Source: UBA12481 sp012523435 (lineage in GTDB: Bacteria > Bacteroidota > Bacteroidia > Bacteroidales > UBA12481). From it: 64,000 nt of DNA. The number at the start of each line of letters is the position of its first letter. Positions within the stretch are counted from its first letter, which is position 1. The translations under genes and the position numbers were made by a program. This document shows, piece after piece, positions 57,254 to 64,000 of the stretch. Location: the NCBI GenBank assembly GCA_028686135.1, contig JAQUCP010000008.1, positions 36,612 to 100,611 of the forward strand, given 5' to 3'. The notes beneath the pieces were generated by a model. The model made no database searches, had not been told where the DNA came from, and was given only the letters and a program-made list of their open reading frames with translations.

Positions 57254-58561
57254 TTATTCCGCTGCCTCCAAATCGACCTTTTCTACCTTTTGGATGTCTT
57301 TCTTATAAAAGAGCGATCCTACGAGGAACAGCACGGAGGCCAGAACCAGGAACAACGGAAGAATTGAAAGGGCAGTCTGAATATCGGTCCGGTCTGATAT
57401 TGCTCCGATGACGATTGGTCCGAGTGAGGCGCCGAGCAGGTTTTGGATCACTACCGCAATGGCGTAGGAGGTGGCTCTGAGGCCGGGGTGAACCAGGTCC
57501 TGAGTAACCGCTCCGGCGGCCGGGATGAACATGGTCACCGTGACACCAACCAAGAGAAGGAAGACATACTGAAGCTGATCACGAAAGACGACGAAAGCAA
57601 AAAAGCAGATCACAGCAGCCACCAAAGAGGTGATGCCGGGCAAGACCAGGCGAGCATTCAGCTTCCGCCTTCTCCATCGATCGGCCAGAAATCCCCCCAA
57701 AGGTGCTCCAATAATAGCTAGAAGCATCACTAGAGATGCTTTGGTCCCAGCGGCTTTTGGTGCAATGTCATACATCCTTTCAAAATAGGAGGGTAACCAG
57801 GTGAGGAGGGAGGTGGTCACAAAAACCGTTGCCATGAATCCAAAATAGGTCAAAATCAGAGAAGGCTTTTCAGAGAATTCATGGATAATATCTCTGGTAC
57901 TCATCTTGATCTTGACAGCACTTTTCTCTTTGGCCTGAGGTTGACCATTCTTGAGTAACCTAACGGTTTTGTAATCTTTACTGAAGAAAAAGAGGAGAGC
58001 CACGATCAGCCCCGGCAGTGCCACGATACCAAAGGCACTTCGCCATCCCCAGTGGGTGGCAATGATCCCTCCTGCAGCAACGCCAATAGCACTTCCCAGA
58101 GGAATAGCGGCGTTCCATAAACCCATCATCCAGGAGCGTTTATGCTCGGGATAAAGCCCCGAAATCATGGCTGAACCACCAGGCGCATAACCCGCTTCAC
58201 CAATCCCGATAAAGGCCCGCGTGGAAAAGAGCTGCCCAAAATTACGGGTTAAAGCCGCTGTTGCTGTGGCAACACTCCAAATGGCCGCCATGACACCAAT
58301 GGTACGTCTCCTGCTCCACCGATCGATGATGATGGACACCGGAAAAGTAAATGCCACAATCGACCAGTAAACCACCGAAACAAGTATGCCTAGCTGTGCG
58401 TCAGATAATCCCCATTCCTCTTTGATAAAAGGAAACAGCGACGTAACTACCAGTCGGTCAATGTAATCAAACATGTATAGGAGAAACAACAAAACGAAGA
58501 GATAATTCGTATACCTTTTTGAAAACAGGTACCCTGGGGGGGCTACACCGTGCTTTTTCAT
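57254..58561 (-). CDS. MFS transporter, spinster/ACS-like
   Basis: The 435-residue protein has 12 predicted helices, with RYTNYLFVLLFLLYMFDYID and RLVVTSLFPFIKEEWGLSDA at the start, the loop 2-3 motif FPVSIIIDRWSRRRTIGVMA, and IGIGEAGYAPGGSAMISGLY in helix 5 (the Gly/Pro-rich MFS motif of sugar-acid and spinster-like carriers). It would import a small organic molecule, probably a sugar or sugar acid, with H+ or Na+. It is divergent from the DUF4838 lipoprotein gene at 58661, which suggests uptake of the product of that enzyme. Cargo is not fixed by sequence. A long charged loop (KDYKTVRLLKNGQPQAKEKS) separates the two halves. Confidence 0.9.
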   Translation of the reverse strand: MKKHGVAPPGYLFSKRYTNYLFVLLFLLYMFDYIDRLVVTSLFPFIKEEWGLSDAQLGILVSVVYWSIVAFTFPVSIIIDRWSRRRTIGVMAAIWSVATATAALTRNFGQLFSTRAFIGIGEAGYAPGGSAMISGLYPEHKRSWMMGLWNAAIPLGSAIGVAAGGIIATHWGWRSAFGIVALPGLIVALLFFFSKDYKTVRLLKNGQPQAKEKSAVKIKMSTRDIIHEFSEKPSLILTYFGFMATVFVTTSLLTWLPSYFERMYDIAPKAAGTKASLVMLLAIIGAPLGGFLADRWRRRKLNARLVLPGITSLVAAVICFFAFVVFRDQLQYVFLLLVGVTVTMFIPAAGAVTQDLVHPGLRATSYAIAVVIQNLLGASLGPIVIGAISDRTDIQTALSILPLFLVLASVLFLVGSLFYKKDIQKVEKVDLEAAE

Positions 58562-58660
58562 GGGGAAAAAATTAAGAATTTGTCTCAGGTACTCTTAGCC
58601 TCCGAAATTAGCCATTCAATACGATTTGCTGTTTCAGTACTTTTACCTAAAGCTTTTACC

Positions 58661-60874
58661 ATGCGTTACCTCATCCTCATTGCAGTATTTCTGCTGGCCT
58701 CTTGCAGTAACCAAAAGACAATCGAACTGTCCGACAAAGGGTTATCCGACTATGTGATCCAGATTCCGACCCATCCAACCAGTGAGGAAGAACGCGCAGC
58801 AGGGTTCCTTCAGACTTATGTTAAAAAATCCGGTGGAGCCGAATTGCCGATATTAACCGGTGAGCGTAATGGAGAAGAAAAAATCATCCAGATTCGGAGC
58901 GATTCTTCCATTGCTCATGAGGATGGATTCCATATCCGGGTCGCCGGCGACAGCCTAATCATCCTGGGTGGCCTGGATAAAGGTTGTATCTATGGCGTGA
59001 TTGACCTGCTGGAGAAACAATTGGGTTGCCGGTTATATGCCCCAGGTTATGAGGTAGTCCCACAGAAGCAGAGAATCAAGATCCCAATGCTGAATTACAC
59101 CGATGAGCCTGTCAACCAGTTTCGCTCAGTCAATGGGTTCTTTGGTATGGACCCGGATTACCGCGACTGGCATCGGCTGGATCAGGTGGATGTCCTGTTT
59201 GCAAGAGGGTATTATGTCCACACCTTCAATCGGTTAGTCCCTTGGGAGAAGTATTTCGACCAGCACCCTGAATATTACGCCTGGATGAACGGCAAACATA
59301 TTATTGATCAGATCTGTCTGTCACACCCCGAGGTGTTGAAGATCGCCAAACAACAACTTAGAGAGGAGATGGAACAGCAACCAGATAAACTCTACTGGTC
59401 GGTTAGCCAAAATGATAATTTCTCCTATTGTCAGTGCCCCTCCTGCCAGAAAATCATCGAGGAAGAGGGTAGCCCCGCCGGTCCCATCATCCGGTTTGTC
59501 AATGAGTTGGCCCGGGAGTTTCCGGATAAGATCATCTCAACCCTGGCTTATCAATATAGCCGGCAGGCCCCACGAGTCACGGTTCCCGAAAGCAACGTTC
59601 AGATCATGCTGTGTACCATCGAGTTGAACCGCAGTCAGCCGATCGCCGAAGATAAACGGAGCGCTTCCTTTATGAACGATATCGTTGATTGGGGGCGCAT
59701 TGCCAACCATATCTATCTGTGGGATTATACGGTAAACTTCTCCCACCATATTACTCCCTTCCCCAATCTGCACGTTCTTCAACCTAATATCCAGCTATTC
59801 GCAGACAATCATGTGCTGTACCACTTCCAACAGAGCAACACCGATACCGGGCATGAGTTTTCCGAGCTGAAGTCCTATCTCTTAGCCCGGCTTCTGTGGA
59901 ATCCTGCTGTGGATGTGGATTCGCTGATTAATGATTTCCTGGCGGGCTATTTCGGTAAGGCAGCCCCATTCATACAATCCTATATGGATGCCTTGCAGGG
60001 AGAGATCATCAAAACCAAGGAGTGGCTCGATATCTACGGCCACCCAACAGCCCATCAGGAAACTTTTCTGTCAGAAGACCTGATGCACCGCTATTTCGAG
60101 GATTTTCGACGGGCAAAAGAGGCTGTCAGGAGCGACTCGGTCCGACTGCTGCATGTTAAAACTTATGAATTGCCGGTGCAATATGCTGCAATGGAAATAG
60201 GTAAGAATCAGATGTTTACTCCGCGTGGGTGGTTTGAAATTGAGGATTCTGTTTACCTGCTGAGGCCGGAAATGAGCGAAATGCTGGAATCGTTTTACCA
60301 AACCTGCCAAAAGGCAGGAGTCAGGTCTTTAAATGAATCAGGATTGACACCCGACGACTATTATGAATCTACCCGACGGTTCCTTGATTTGAAGGTGGAA
60401 GGAAATCTGGCTTTCCGGACAGCGGTGAAGGCCGAACCCTCTGCATCACCTAAATACTCCTCCGGAGATGTTAGCTATCTGACTAATGGCGTCAGTGGTG
60501 CCAACGACTATAAGGTGCACTGGGTTGGCTGGGAGGCAACCGACTTTACCGTTGACCTGGATCTGGGCCAGGTGATTAAAATGGATACCATCCGTTTGGG
60601 CTCACTGTATGACCCAAAAAGCTGGATTTTCCATCCCAGATCCGTTACCTGCCTGATTTCTGCCGATGGAAGTGATTACCGTGCCATAGGTACGTATGAG
60701 ATCGGTTTAGAACAGCGGAACGAGCCGGTGAACCGCAGTTACTGCTTTAATCCAACGGGCGGAGAGGGGAGGTTTATCCGACTGGAGGTTAGTGGAACCC
60801 TGAAGAATCCATCCTGGCACCCCAGTGCCGGAGGTGCTTCTTGGGTTTTCCTGGATGAAGTAATCGTGAAATAG
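58661..60874 (+). CDS. DUF4838 lipoprotein with alpha-glucuronidase-like N-terminus and discoidin-like C-terminus
   Basis: The ATG at 58661 begins a lipoprotein signal (MRYLILIAVFLLASCSNQK, lipobox LASC); the open frame upstream lacks it. The protein of about 737 residues has a GH20/GH67-type N-terminal domain (TSEEERAAGFLQTYVKKSGG; IYGVIDLLEKQLGCRLYAPG), a TIM-barrel region that is DUF4838 (PWEKYFDQHPEYYAWMNGKH, SVSQNDNFSYCQCPSCQKII with a CxCxxC cluster, LWDYTVNFSHHITPFPNLHV), and a C-terminal F5/8 type C-like domain (about residues 630-737; TDFTVDLDLGQVIKMDTIRL). The family is thought to be glycosidic with unknown substrate. Anchored at the outer surface, it diverges from the MFS carrier at 57254. 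Confidence 0.85.
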   Translation: MRYLILIAVFLLASCSNQKTIELSDKGLSDYVIQIPTHPTSEEERAAGFLQTYVKKSGGAELPILTGERNGEEKIIQIRSDSSIAHEDGFHIRVAGDSLIILGGLDKGCIYGVIDLLEKQLGCRLYAPGYEVVPQKQRIKIPMLNYTDEPVNQFRSVNGFFGMDPDYRDWHRLDQVDVLFARGYYVHTFNRLVPWEKYFDQHPEYYAWMNGKHIIDQICLSHPEVLKIAKQQLREEMEQQPDKLYWSVSQNDNFSYCQCPSCQKIIEEEGSPAGPIIRFVNELAREFPDKIISTLAYQYSRQAPRVTVPESNVQIMLCTIELNRSQPIAEDKRSASFMNDIVDWGRIANHIYLWDYTVNFSHHITPFPNLHVLQPNIQLFADNHVLYHFQQSNTDTGHEFSELKSYLLARLLWNPAVDVDSLINDFLAGYFGKAAPFIQSYMDALQGEIIKTKEWLDIYGHPTAHQETFLSEDLMHRYFEDFRRAKEAVRSDSVRLLHVKTYELPVQYAAMEIGKNQMFTPRGWFEIEDSVYLLRPEMSEMLESFYQTCQKAGVRSLNESGLTPDDYYESTRRFLDLKVEGNLAFRTAVKAEPSASPKYSSGDVSYLTNGVSGANDYKVHWVGWEATDFTVDLDLGQVIKMDTIRLGSLYDPKSWIFHPRSVTCLISADGSDYRAIGTYEIGLEQRNEPVNRSYCFNPTGGEGRFIRLEVSGTLKNPSWHPSAGGASWVFLDEVIVK

Positions 60875-60886
60875 AGTACTTAGACC

Positions 60887-60917
60887 TGATTTTCTATTTC
60901 TAAAGTGTTTAATTTTG
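60887..60917 (+). promoter_or_regulatory. TAnnTTTG promoter of the gene at 60954
   Basis: TAATTTTG at 60910-60917 matches the -7 consensus exactly, 36 bases before the ATG at 60954. A TG at 60887-60888 may be the weak -33 element. Confidence 0.45.
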
Positions 60918-60953
60918 CTAAAAGAAAACCTGACATCCCAAAAAATTATTGTT

Positions 60954-61658
60954 ATGAAAACAAACGTGATGCGTAACGCAGCGCTGATTTTAAGCGCACT
61001 GTTTTTAAGTGTACCACTGGTTGCCCAAAAGAAAAACCAGATGCCACAGTATCCATTCAAATCTGCTGTTATCGAGTATGCTTACTCTGGGAACACCACA
61101 GGAACCGCTAAGCATTATATTGATGACCATGGTAGAAAGACAGCTCAGTATAATGAGTTTAAAACGAAATCATTCGGGAGTACGACCGAAACCAATCAAC
61201 TGGTGATCTTTAAAGATAATATCACCTACACTATTGATCTGATCAAAAAAGAGGGCTACAAAACCCAGATTATCAACCTGGATGAGAAGGAGTTGAAGGA
61301 GTGGGCAGAACAAGCCGACAGTCTCTGGGAATCCATGGGATTTAAAAAGACCGGTAAGGGCGAAGTTCTTGGTAAAACCTGCGATATCTGGGAGGGCATG
61401 TCAACCAAAGTCTGGGTGTGGCAGAATATCGCCATGAAAACCGAAACCAATATCTTCGGGAAGATGGTCATGGAGGTGACCAAGCTAGACCTCAACGCTT
61501 CGATCAGTGCCGATAAATTCCGTATCCCTGATGGTATCAAGATGGCAGACGAAACGACTGTGGTGGATGCTCAAGACCCAGCGATGGATACGTTACGAAA
61601 TGAACTCAAGAAAGGCCTTGAGGATTTCAAAAGCCTTTTTGAGACCAAGAAAAAGTAA
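60954..61658 (+). CDS. Exported protein of unknown function (DUF4412-like)
   Basis: The ATG at 60954 starts a signal peptide (NAALILSALFLSVPLVAQKK) and follows a perfect -7 box, so it is chosen over the open frame upstream. The mature protein of about 210 residues is beta-rich: FKSAVIEYAYSGNTTGTAKH, TNQLVIFKDNITYTIDLIKK and KGEVLGKTCDIWEGMSTKVW with VWQNIAMKTETNIFGK. This pattern (strand pairs with KTCDIWEG and VWVWQNI) resembles the periplasmic half-barrel proteins annotated as DUF4412, a LolA-like shape. No active-site motif is seen. It is convergent to the GH92 gene, with only eight bases between stops, and is monocistronic. Confidence 0.65.
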   Translation: MKTNVMRNAALILSALFLSVPLVAQKKNQMPQYPFKSAVIEYAYSGNTTGTAKHYIDDHGRKTAQYNEFKTKSFGSTTETNQLVIFKDNITYTIDLIKKEGYKTQIINLDEKELKEWAEQADSLWESMGFKKTGKGEVLGKTCDIWEGMSTKVWVWQNIAMKTETNIFGKMVMEVTKLDLNASISADKFRIPDGIKMADETTVVDAQDPAMDTLRNELKKGLEDFKSLFETKKK

Positions 61659-61666
61659 CCGGTATC

Positions 61667-63952
61667 TTACCGACTGCTCATCTGGAAGGTGATTTTCCCT
61701 CCATTCATGAGTTCATTATGGGTGATGTATAACCGTTTGATATCCTGGCCATTAACCAATACCTTCTTGACATACACATTTTTAGGTGATTGATTGACGG
61801 CCTCGATCTCCAGGACTTTCCCATTTTCCAGTTGTACCACAGCAGATTTAACCAGTGGACTACCCAAGGCATACTGGTCAGAACCAGGAGCGACGGGGTA
61901 GAATCCCAGCGCGCTGAAGATGTACCAGGCCGACATTTGGCCGGCATCATCATTGCCACATAAGCCATCAGGAGCATCCCGGTACATGGTTTCCAGGATC
62001 ATCCGAACCCGTTCTTGTGTCTTTTTTGGTGCTCCGGCCCAATTGTACAGATAAGGGATATGATGCCCTGGTTCGTTACCATGAACATAATTCCCAATCA
62101 GTCCGTCGCGTGTAATATCTTCTGTATGAGCAAAATGCTCGTCGTCCAATTCCATCGTGAAGAGAGAGTCTAAATGCCTGACAAACACTTTCGAGCCACC
62201 CATCATCTCCACCATCTTCTCAACCTGGTGGGGAACGTACAAACTGTAATTCCAAGCATTTCCTTCAATAAAACCTTGATTATGAGTTGCTAATGTGTTG
62301 AAATCCTGTTTCCATTCTCCATTTGACAAGCGTGGACGCATAAACCCGATCCGGGAGTCATAGACGTTCTGGTAGTTCTCTGATCTGGCCTTAAACTGCT
62401 CATAAACAGTCATATTGCCCATCTTTTTTGCCATCTCAGCAATACACCAGTCGTCATACGCATACTCCAGGGTTTTTGAAACGGATGATCCATTCTTATC
62501 TTCCGGAACATATCCCAGTTCCATGTAGTATTTCAGTCCGTCGTACCAGCCGTTGGTCGCTGAAGTAACGACAGCATCCAGCACGGGTTTAGGGTTCATG
62601 GTGAGGTTCCCTTTGATGTAAGTATCAACCAGAACTGGTACAGCGTGGTATCCGATCATGCACCAGTTTTCGTTGGCATGGTGTGACCAGACTGGTAACA
62701 TTCGGTGAACGCTTTGGTCGTAGTGGGCCATCATTGACTTGACCATATCGGCATTGCGGGATGGTTGAATGAAGTTAAACAGCGGATGCAGAGCGCGATA
62801 GGTGTCCCAAAGAGAGAATACGGTATAGTTGATAAAACCATCAGCCTGATGGTTATTCTGATCCAGGCCGCGATACTGCCCATCCACATCCATATAGGTT
62901 GATGGACTCAGAAAGGCATGATACATAGCGGTATAGAACACTCTTTTGTGCTCCTCATTCATGGTTTCCACGTGGATGCGCCCCAACTCGCGGTTCCATG
63001 CTTCGCGGCTCCCCTGCCTGAACTGTTCGAAATCCCATCCTGGTGCTTCTGCCATCAGGTTTTCTACGGCACCGGCAGTACTTACTGGTGATAGCGCGAA
63101 TTTGACCATCACCTGTTCTCCGGCTTTCACATCGAAATCGAACCACGCCCTGATCTGGTGTCCGGCCATCTCGGGGAAATTACGTGATTCGTCAAATTTG
63201 CGCCAGAAGCCATTGTAAACTGACCGGTCGTATTTGCGGTGTCCATATTGACTAATCGGTTTAGAGAATGTCATGGCAAAATAGACCGTTCGCGTCCGGG
63301 CCCATCCGTTGGTTTGCCGATAGCCGGTAACCAGTGTGTCATTCTCAATCCGTGCAAAGGTCCAGACATTCTTATCCTGATAATTATATATCCCTGAAAT
63401 CAGATCGAGCAGAATATGTGCCGGACCGGCCTCGGGGAAGGTATAGCGGTGTATGCCTACGCGCGTGGTGGCTGTCAGCTCCGCCTGAATCCCGTAATCG
63501 TCGAGCATGACGGAATAGTATCCTGGCTCTGCTATCTCCTGATCGTGTGAGTATCTCGAACGATATCCTGATTCCGGGTGATCGGCTGTGCCCGGGTTCA
63601 GTTTCAGTGGACCCGTGGATGGCATCATCAAAAAATCACCCAGGTCGCTGTGACCGGTGCCACTGAAATGGGTATGGCTAAAACCAACGATAGTGGGGTC
63701 ATCGTACTGATATCCAGCGCAATAACGATACACATCCCCGTTATATCGACCGTTCAGCTCATAGCTTACTGTGTCGGTATCCGGGCTGAGTTGGACGAAC
63801 CCGAAGGGCATTGATGCGCCCGGGAAGGTATGTCCCATGTTCATTGTTCCGGCAAACGGATTGACATAACTTGACAGATCCGGATTGATCTGGCCGGTGG
63901 TTGGCCAGATAGCGAGACAGATCAATGCTGTACTCAGTATCGCTTTTCTCAT
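61667..63952 (-). CDS. Secreted alpha-mannosidase, GH92
   Basis: The 761-residue protein has a signal peptide (MRKAILSTALICLAIWPTTG) and the GH92 pattern from the first domain: VNPFAGTMNMGHTFPGASMP and FGFVQLSPDTDT, with QYDDPTIVGFSHTHFSGTGH. In the alpha/alpha barrel are the catalytic Glu of FIEGNAWNYSLYVPHQ (near residue 563), HGNEPGHHIPYLYNWAGAPK and GNDDAGQMSAWYIFSALGFY (near 667), which hold the calcium and general-base Asp residues. All key residues are present. It removes alpha-linked mannose, often alpha-1,2, from N-glycans or fungal mannan by an inverting, calcium-dependent mechanism. A TACTTTTG box is at 63970-63977. With GH38 and D-lyxose isomerase it points to mannose use. Confidence 0.96.
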   Translation of the reverse strand: MRKAILSTALICLAIWPTTGQINPDLSSYVNPFAGTMNMGHTFPGASMPFGFVQLSPDTDTVSYELNGRYNGDVYRYCAGYQYDDPTIVGFSHTHFSGTGHSDLGDFLMMPSTGPLKLNPGTADHPESGYRSRYSHDQEIAEPGYYSVMLDDYGIQAELTATTRVGIHRYTFPEAGPAHILLDLISGIYNYQDKNVWTFARIENDTLVTGYRQTNGWARTRTVYFAMTFSKPISQYGHRKYDRSVYNGFWRKFDESRNFPEMAGHQIRAWFDFDVKAGEQVMVKFALSPVSTAGAVENLMAEAPGWDFEQFRQGSREAWNRELGRIHVETMNEEHKRVFYTAMYHAFLSPSTYMDVDGQYRGLDQNNHQADGFINYTVFSLWDTYRALHPLFNFIQPSRNADMVKSMMAHYDQSVHRMLPVWSHHANENWCMIGYHAVPVLVDTYIKGNLTMNPKPVLDAVVTSATNGWYDGLKYYMELGYVPEDKNGSSVSKTLEYAYDDWCIAEMAKKMGNMTVYEQFKARSENYQNVYDSRIGFMRPRLSNGEWKQDFNTLATHNQGFIEGNAWNYSLYVPHQVEKMVEMMGGSKVFVRHLDSLFTMELDDEHFAHTEDITRDGLIGNYVHGNEPGHHIPYLYNWAGAPKKTQERVRMILETMYRDAPDGLCGNDDAGQMSAWYIFSALGFYPVAPGSDQYALGSPLVKSAVVQLENGKVLEIEAVNQSPKNVYVKKVLVNGQDIKRLYITHNELMNGGKITFQMSSR

Positions 63953-63969
63953 GGTTGTATGTTTTGTGA

Positions 63970-63977
63970 CAAAAGTA
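63970..63977 (-). promoter_or_regulatory. TAnnTTTG -7 box of the GH92 gene
   Basis: TACTTTTG on the minus strand is a perfect -7 match, 18 bases upstream of the GH92 start. The -33 region is near the window edge and unclear. Confidence 0.45.
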
Positions 63978-64000
63978 GCAATTCAGCGCAGAACAGGATT

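Noticed and set aside
61660..61674. Hairpin CGGTA/TACCG between convergent genes as terminator
   Set aside because: The stem is 5 bp and no T-run follows, so support is too weak.

Overview
The window comes from a member of the Bacteroidota, probably a metagenome-assembled scaffold. Evidence for the phylum: a secreted protein with a C-terminal type IX secretion sorting domain (611-2515), many promoters of the Bacteroidota TAnnTTTG type, DUF4838- and FISUMP-type lipoproteins, and many secreted glycoside hydrolases. Two runs of exactly 100 N (6957-7056 and 44550-44649) are scaffold gaps of unknown real length. I saw no phage genes, insertion sequences, CRISPR arrays or SusC/SusD pairs.

Layout. 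1-7200: a cut-off membrane TPR/glycosyltransferase-like gene, a T9SS-sorted secreted protein, a DedA protein, a minus-strand ECF sigma / anti-sigma / two ZraP-like periplasmic protein operon with an 11-bp inverted repeat just before the sigma gene, a lipoprotein, the first gap, a palindromic repeat and tRNA-Gln(TTG). 7378-12506: purD, a membrane protein, an unusual fusion of a nucleoside 2-deoxyribosyltransferase/DNPH1-like domain to a D-cysteine desulfhydrase/ACC-deaminase-like PLP enzyme, and an NhaC-type antiporter. 12530-21624 (minus): a possible long operon of SSS symporter, GH38, GH78, ABC ATPase, ABC permease and LolA-like protein, with a D-lyxose isomerase gene diverging from it. 22361-31601 (plus): two tandem M16 peptidase lipoproteins, a group II PLP decarboxylase, an exported sugar-isomerase-like protein and a Gfo/Idh/MocA oxidoreductase. 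31615-33611 (minus): lipid kinase, PlsC-like acyltransferase and PspC protein.

33673-46874 holds a 1450-residue secreted multidomain protein with a debranching-enzyme-like alpha/alpha barrel, a small outer-membrane barrel protein, an ACS-type MFS transporter, an NAD-dependent epimerase, an M14 carboxypeptidase, and a ROK kinase / FHS-type MFS / barrel glycosidase-like cluster broken by the second gap, then a FISUMP lipoprotein. 46881-49330 is a crtI-crtB carotenoid pair (minus). 49479-55444 has a putative six-hairpin glycosidase, a GH2 enzyme and a class I photolyase, then a short remnant of a GH95 fucosidase gene. 55631-57217 is a TrpB2-type tryptophan synthase beta gene behind a leader with a Trp-rich peptide, an antiterminator and an intrinsic terminator. 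57254-63952 holds another MFS transporter, a DUF4838 lipoprotein with a C-terminal discoidin-like region, an exported protein of unknown function and a GH92 alpha-mannosidase.

Taken together this is a carbohydrate-scavenging chromosome segment. Secreted or lipid-anchored glycosidases (GH2, GH38, GH78, GH92, DUF4838 and two or three unassigned barrel enzymes) would release mannose, rhamnose, galactose or uronic sugars. SSS and MFS carriers would import them. D-lyxose/mannose isomerase, the ROK kinase and the Gfo/Idh oxidoreductase would channel them onward. The strongest unexpected item is the tryptophan attenuator in front of the stand-alone trpB2 gene. The enzyme fusion at 9666-11081, the 1450-residue glycosidase and the GH95 gene remnant follow.
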